Source: an uncultured Polyangiaceae bacterium (lineage in GTDB: Bacteria > Myxococcota_A > Polyangia > Polyangiales > Houyiibacteriaceae). From it: a DNA stretch of 5,503 nucleotides. A program made the translations under genes and the position numbers. This document shows positions 5,386 to 5,503 of this stretch, in pieces. The DNA is taken from contig CAMYMX010000276.1 of assembly GCA_947259605.1 (NCBI GenBank), positions 1 to 5,503 on the forward strand, read 5' to 3'. Positions within the stretch are counted from its first letter, which is position 1. The number at the start of each line of letters is the position of its first letter. Below the pieces are notes generated by a model that was given only the letters and a program-made list of their open reading frames with translations, was not told where the DNA came from and made no database searches.

Positions 5386-5503
5386 CGTCACGCTCACGGC
5401 GGCGGCGGTCATTTGGCTGGGCTCGGTGGCAAGCGCCGAGTCTGAGCCGCTGCCGAAGTTCGTTGGAACCGAGCTCGAACAAGACGAGATTCTCGAAGTC
5501 ATT
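5354..5503 (+). CDS. N-terminus of an exported protein (continues beyond window)
   Basis: A frame offset from the dehydrogenase frame stays open to the window edge and encodes a good Sec signal peptide. From the TTG at 5354 it reads Arg-Arg near the start, a hydrophobic core VTLTAAAVIWLGSVA, and an ASA|ES cleavage site near residue 28. The mature part then begins ESEPLPKFVGTELEQDE. GGATGG stands 3 bases before the TTG. An in-frame ATG at 5300 would give a longer, 46-residue leader and is the alternative start. Either start lies inside the end of the acyl-CoA dehydrogenase gene, overlapping it by 32 or 86 bases. The product should be periplasmic, or secreted if the cell has an outer membrane. 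About 22 mature residues are visible, too few to name a family. Arg-Arg is not followed by a full twin-arginine motif. Confidence 0.6.
   Translation, partial: MRRTCSQASASVTLTAAAVIWLGSVASAESEPLPKFVGTELEQDEILEVI

Noticed and set aside
4600..5502. Long open frame of about 300 codons on the minus strand opposite the dehydrogenase
   Set aside because: It lies antisense to a well-recognised acyl-CoA dehydrogenase and has no family-like motifs. Long antisense frames are common in GC-rich genes.
1..5503. tRNA, rRNA, CRISPR, insertion sequence or integration site
   Set aside because: No tandem repeats, terminal inverted repeats, transposase motifs or tRNA-like arms were seen. Almost all of the sequence is accounted for by protein genes.

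Overview
The window is a compact, high-GC stretch (roughly 60% by eye) of a bacterial chromosome. It carries housekeeping and respiratory genes and shows no RNA gene, CRISPR array, insertion sequence or phage gene. The mix fits a Gram-negative, probably delta-proteobacterium-like lineage (Myxococcota, Binatota or relatives): a two-subunit-type glycine decarboxylase, a System I cytochrome c maturation gene (ccmC), a single-domain ArsA-type ATPase and an MCAD-like acyl-CoA dehydrogenase. The taxonomic guess is inference from gene content and protein style only.

Left part (1-1965): the 3' end of an adenosine deaminase gene (+) meets the gcvPB gene (-) tail to tail. The two reading frames overlap by 89 bases. 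Each protein's variable tail lies antisense to the other's conserved C-terminus.

Middle (1966-3060): on the minus strand, an ArsA/Get3-type ATPase lies 48 bases upstream of gcvPB and probably shares its transcript. No gcvPA, gcvT or gcvH is visible next to gcvPB. The 123 bases between the ATPase start and ccmC form the only real intergenic space and must hold both divergent promoters.

Right part (3061-5503): five tightly packed plus-strand genes look like one operon. They are ccmC (haem handling for cytochrome c), a CcmD-like small membrane protein with a signal peptide, a 42-residue single-span protein that starts on the stop codon of the previous gene, an acyl-CoA dehydrogenase, and the start of an exported protein whose signal peptide overlaps the end of the dehydrogenase gene. 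The grouping suggests coupling of fatty-acid or amino-acid oxidation to cytochrome-based respiration, but that link is inferred from gene order alone.

No clearly new multi-gene system is visible. The least explained items are the 42-residue protein, the ArsA-type ATPase/gcvPB pairing and the truncated secreted protein at the right edge.
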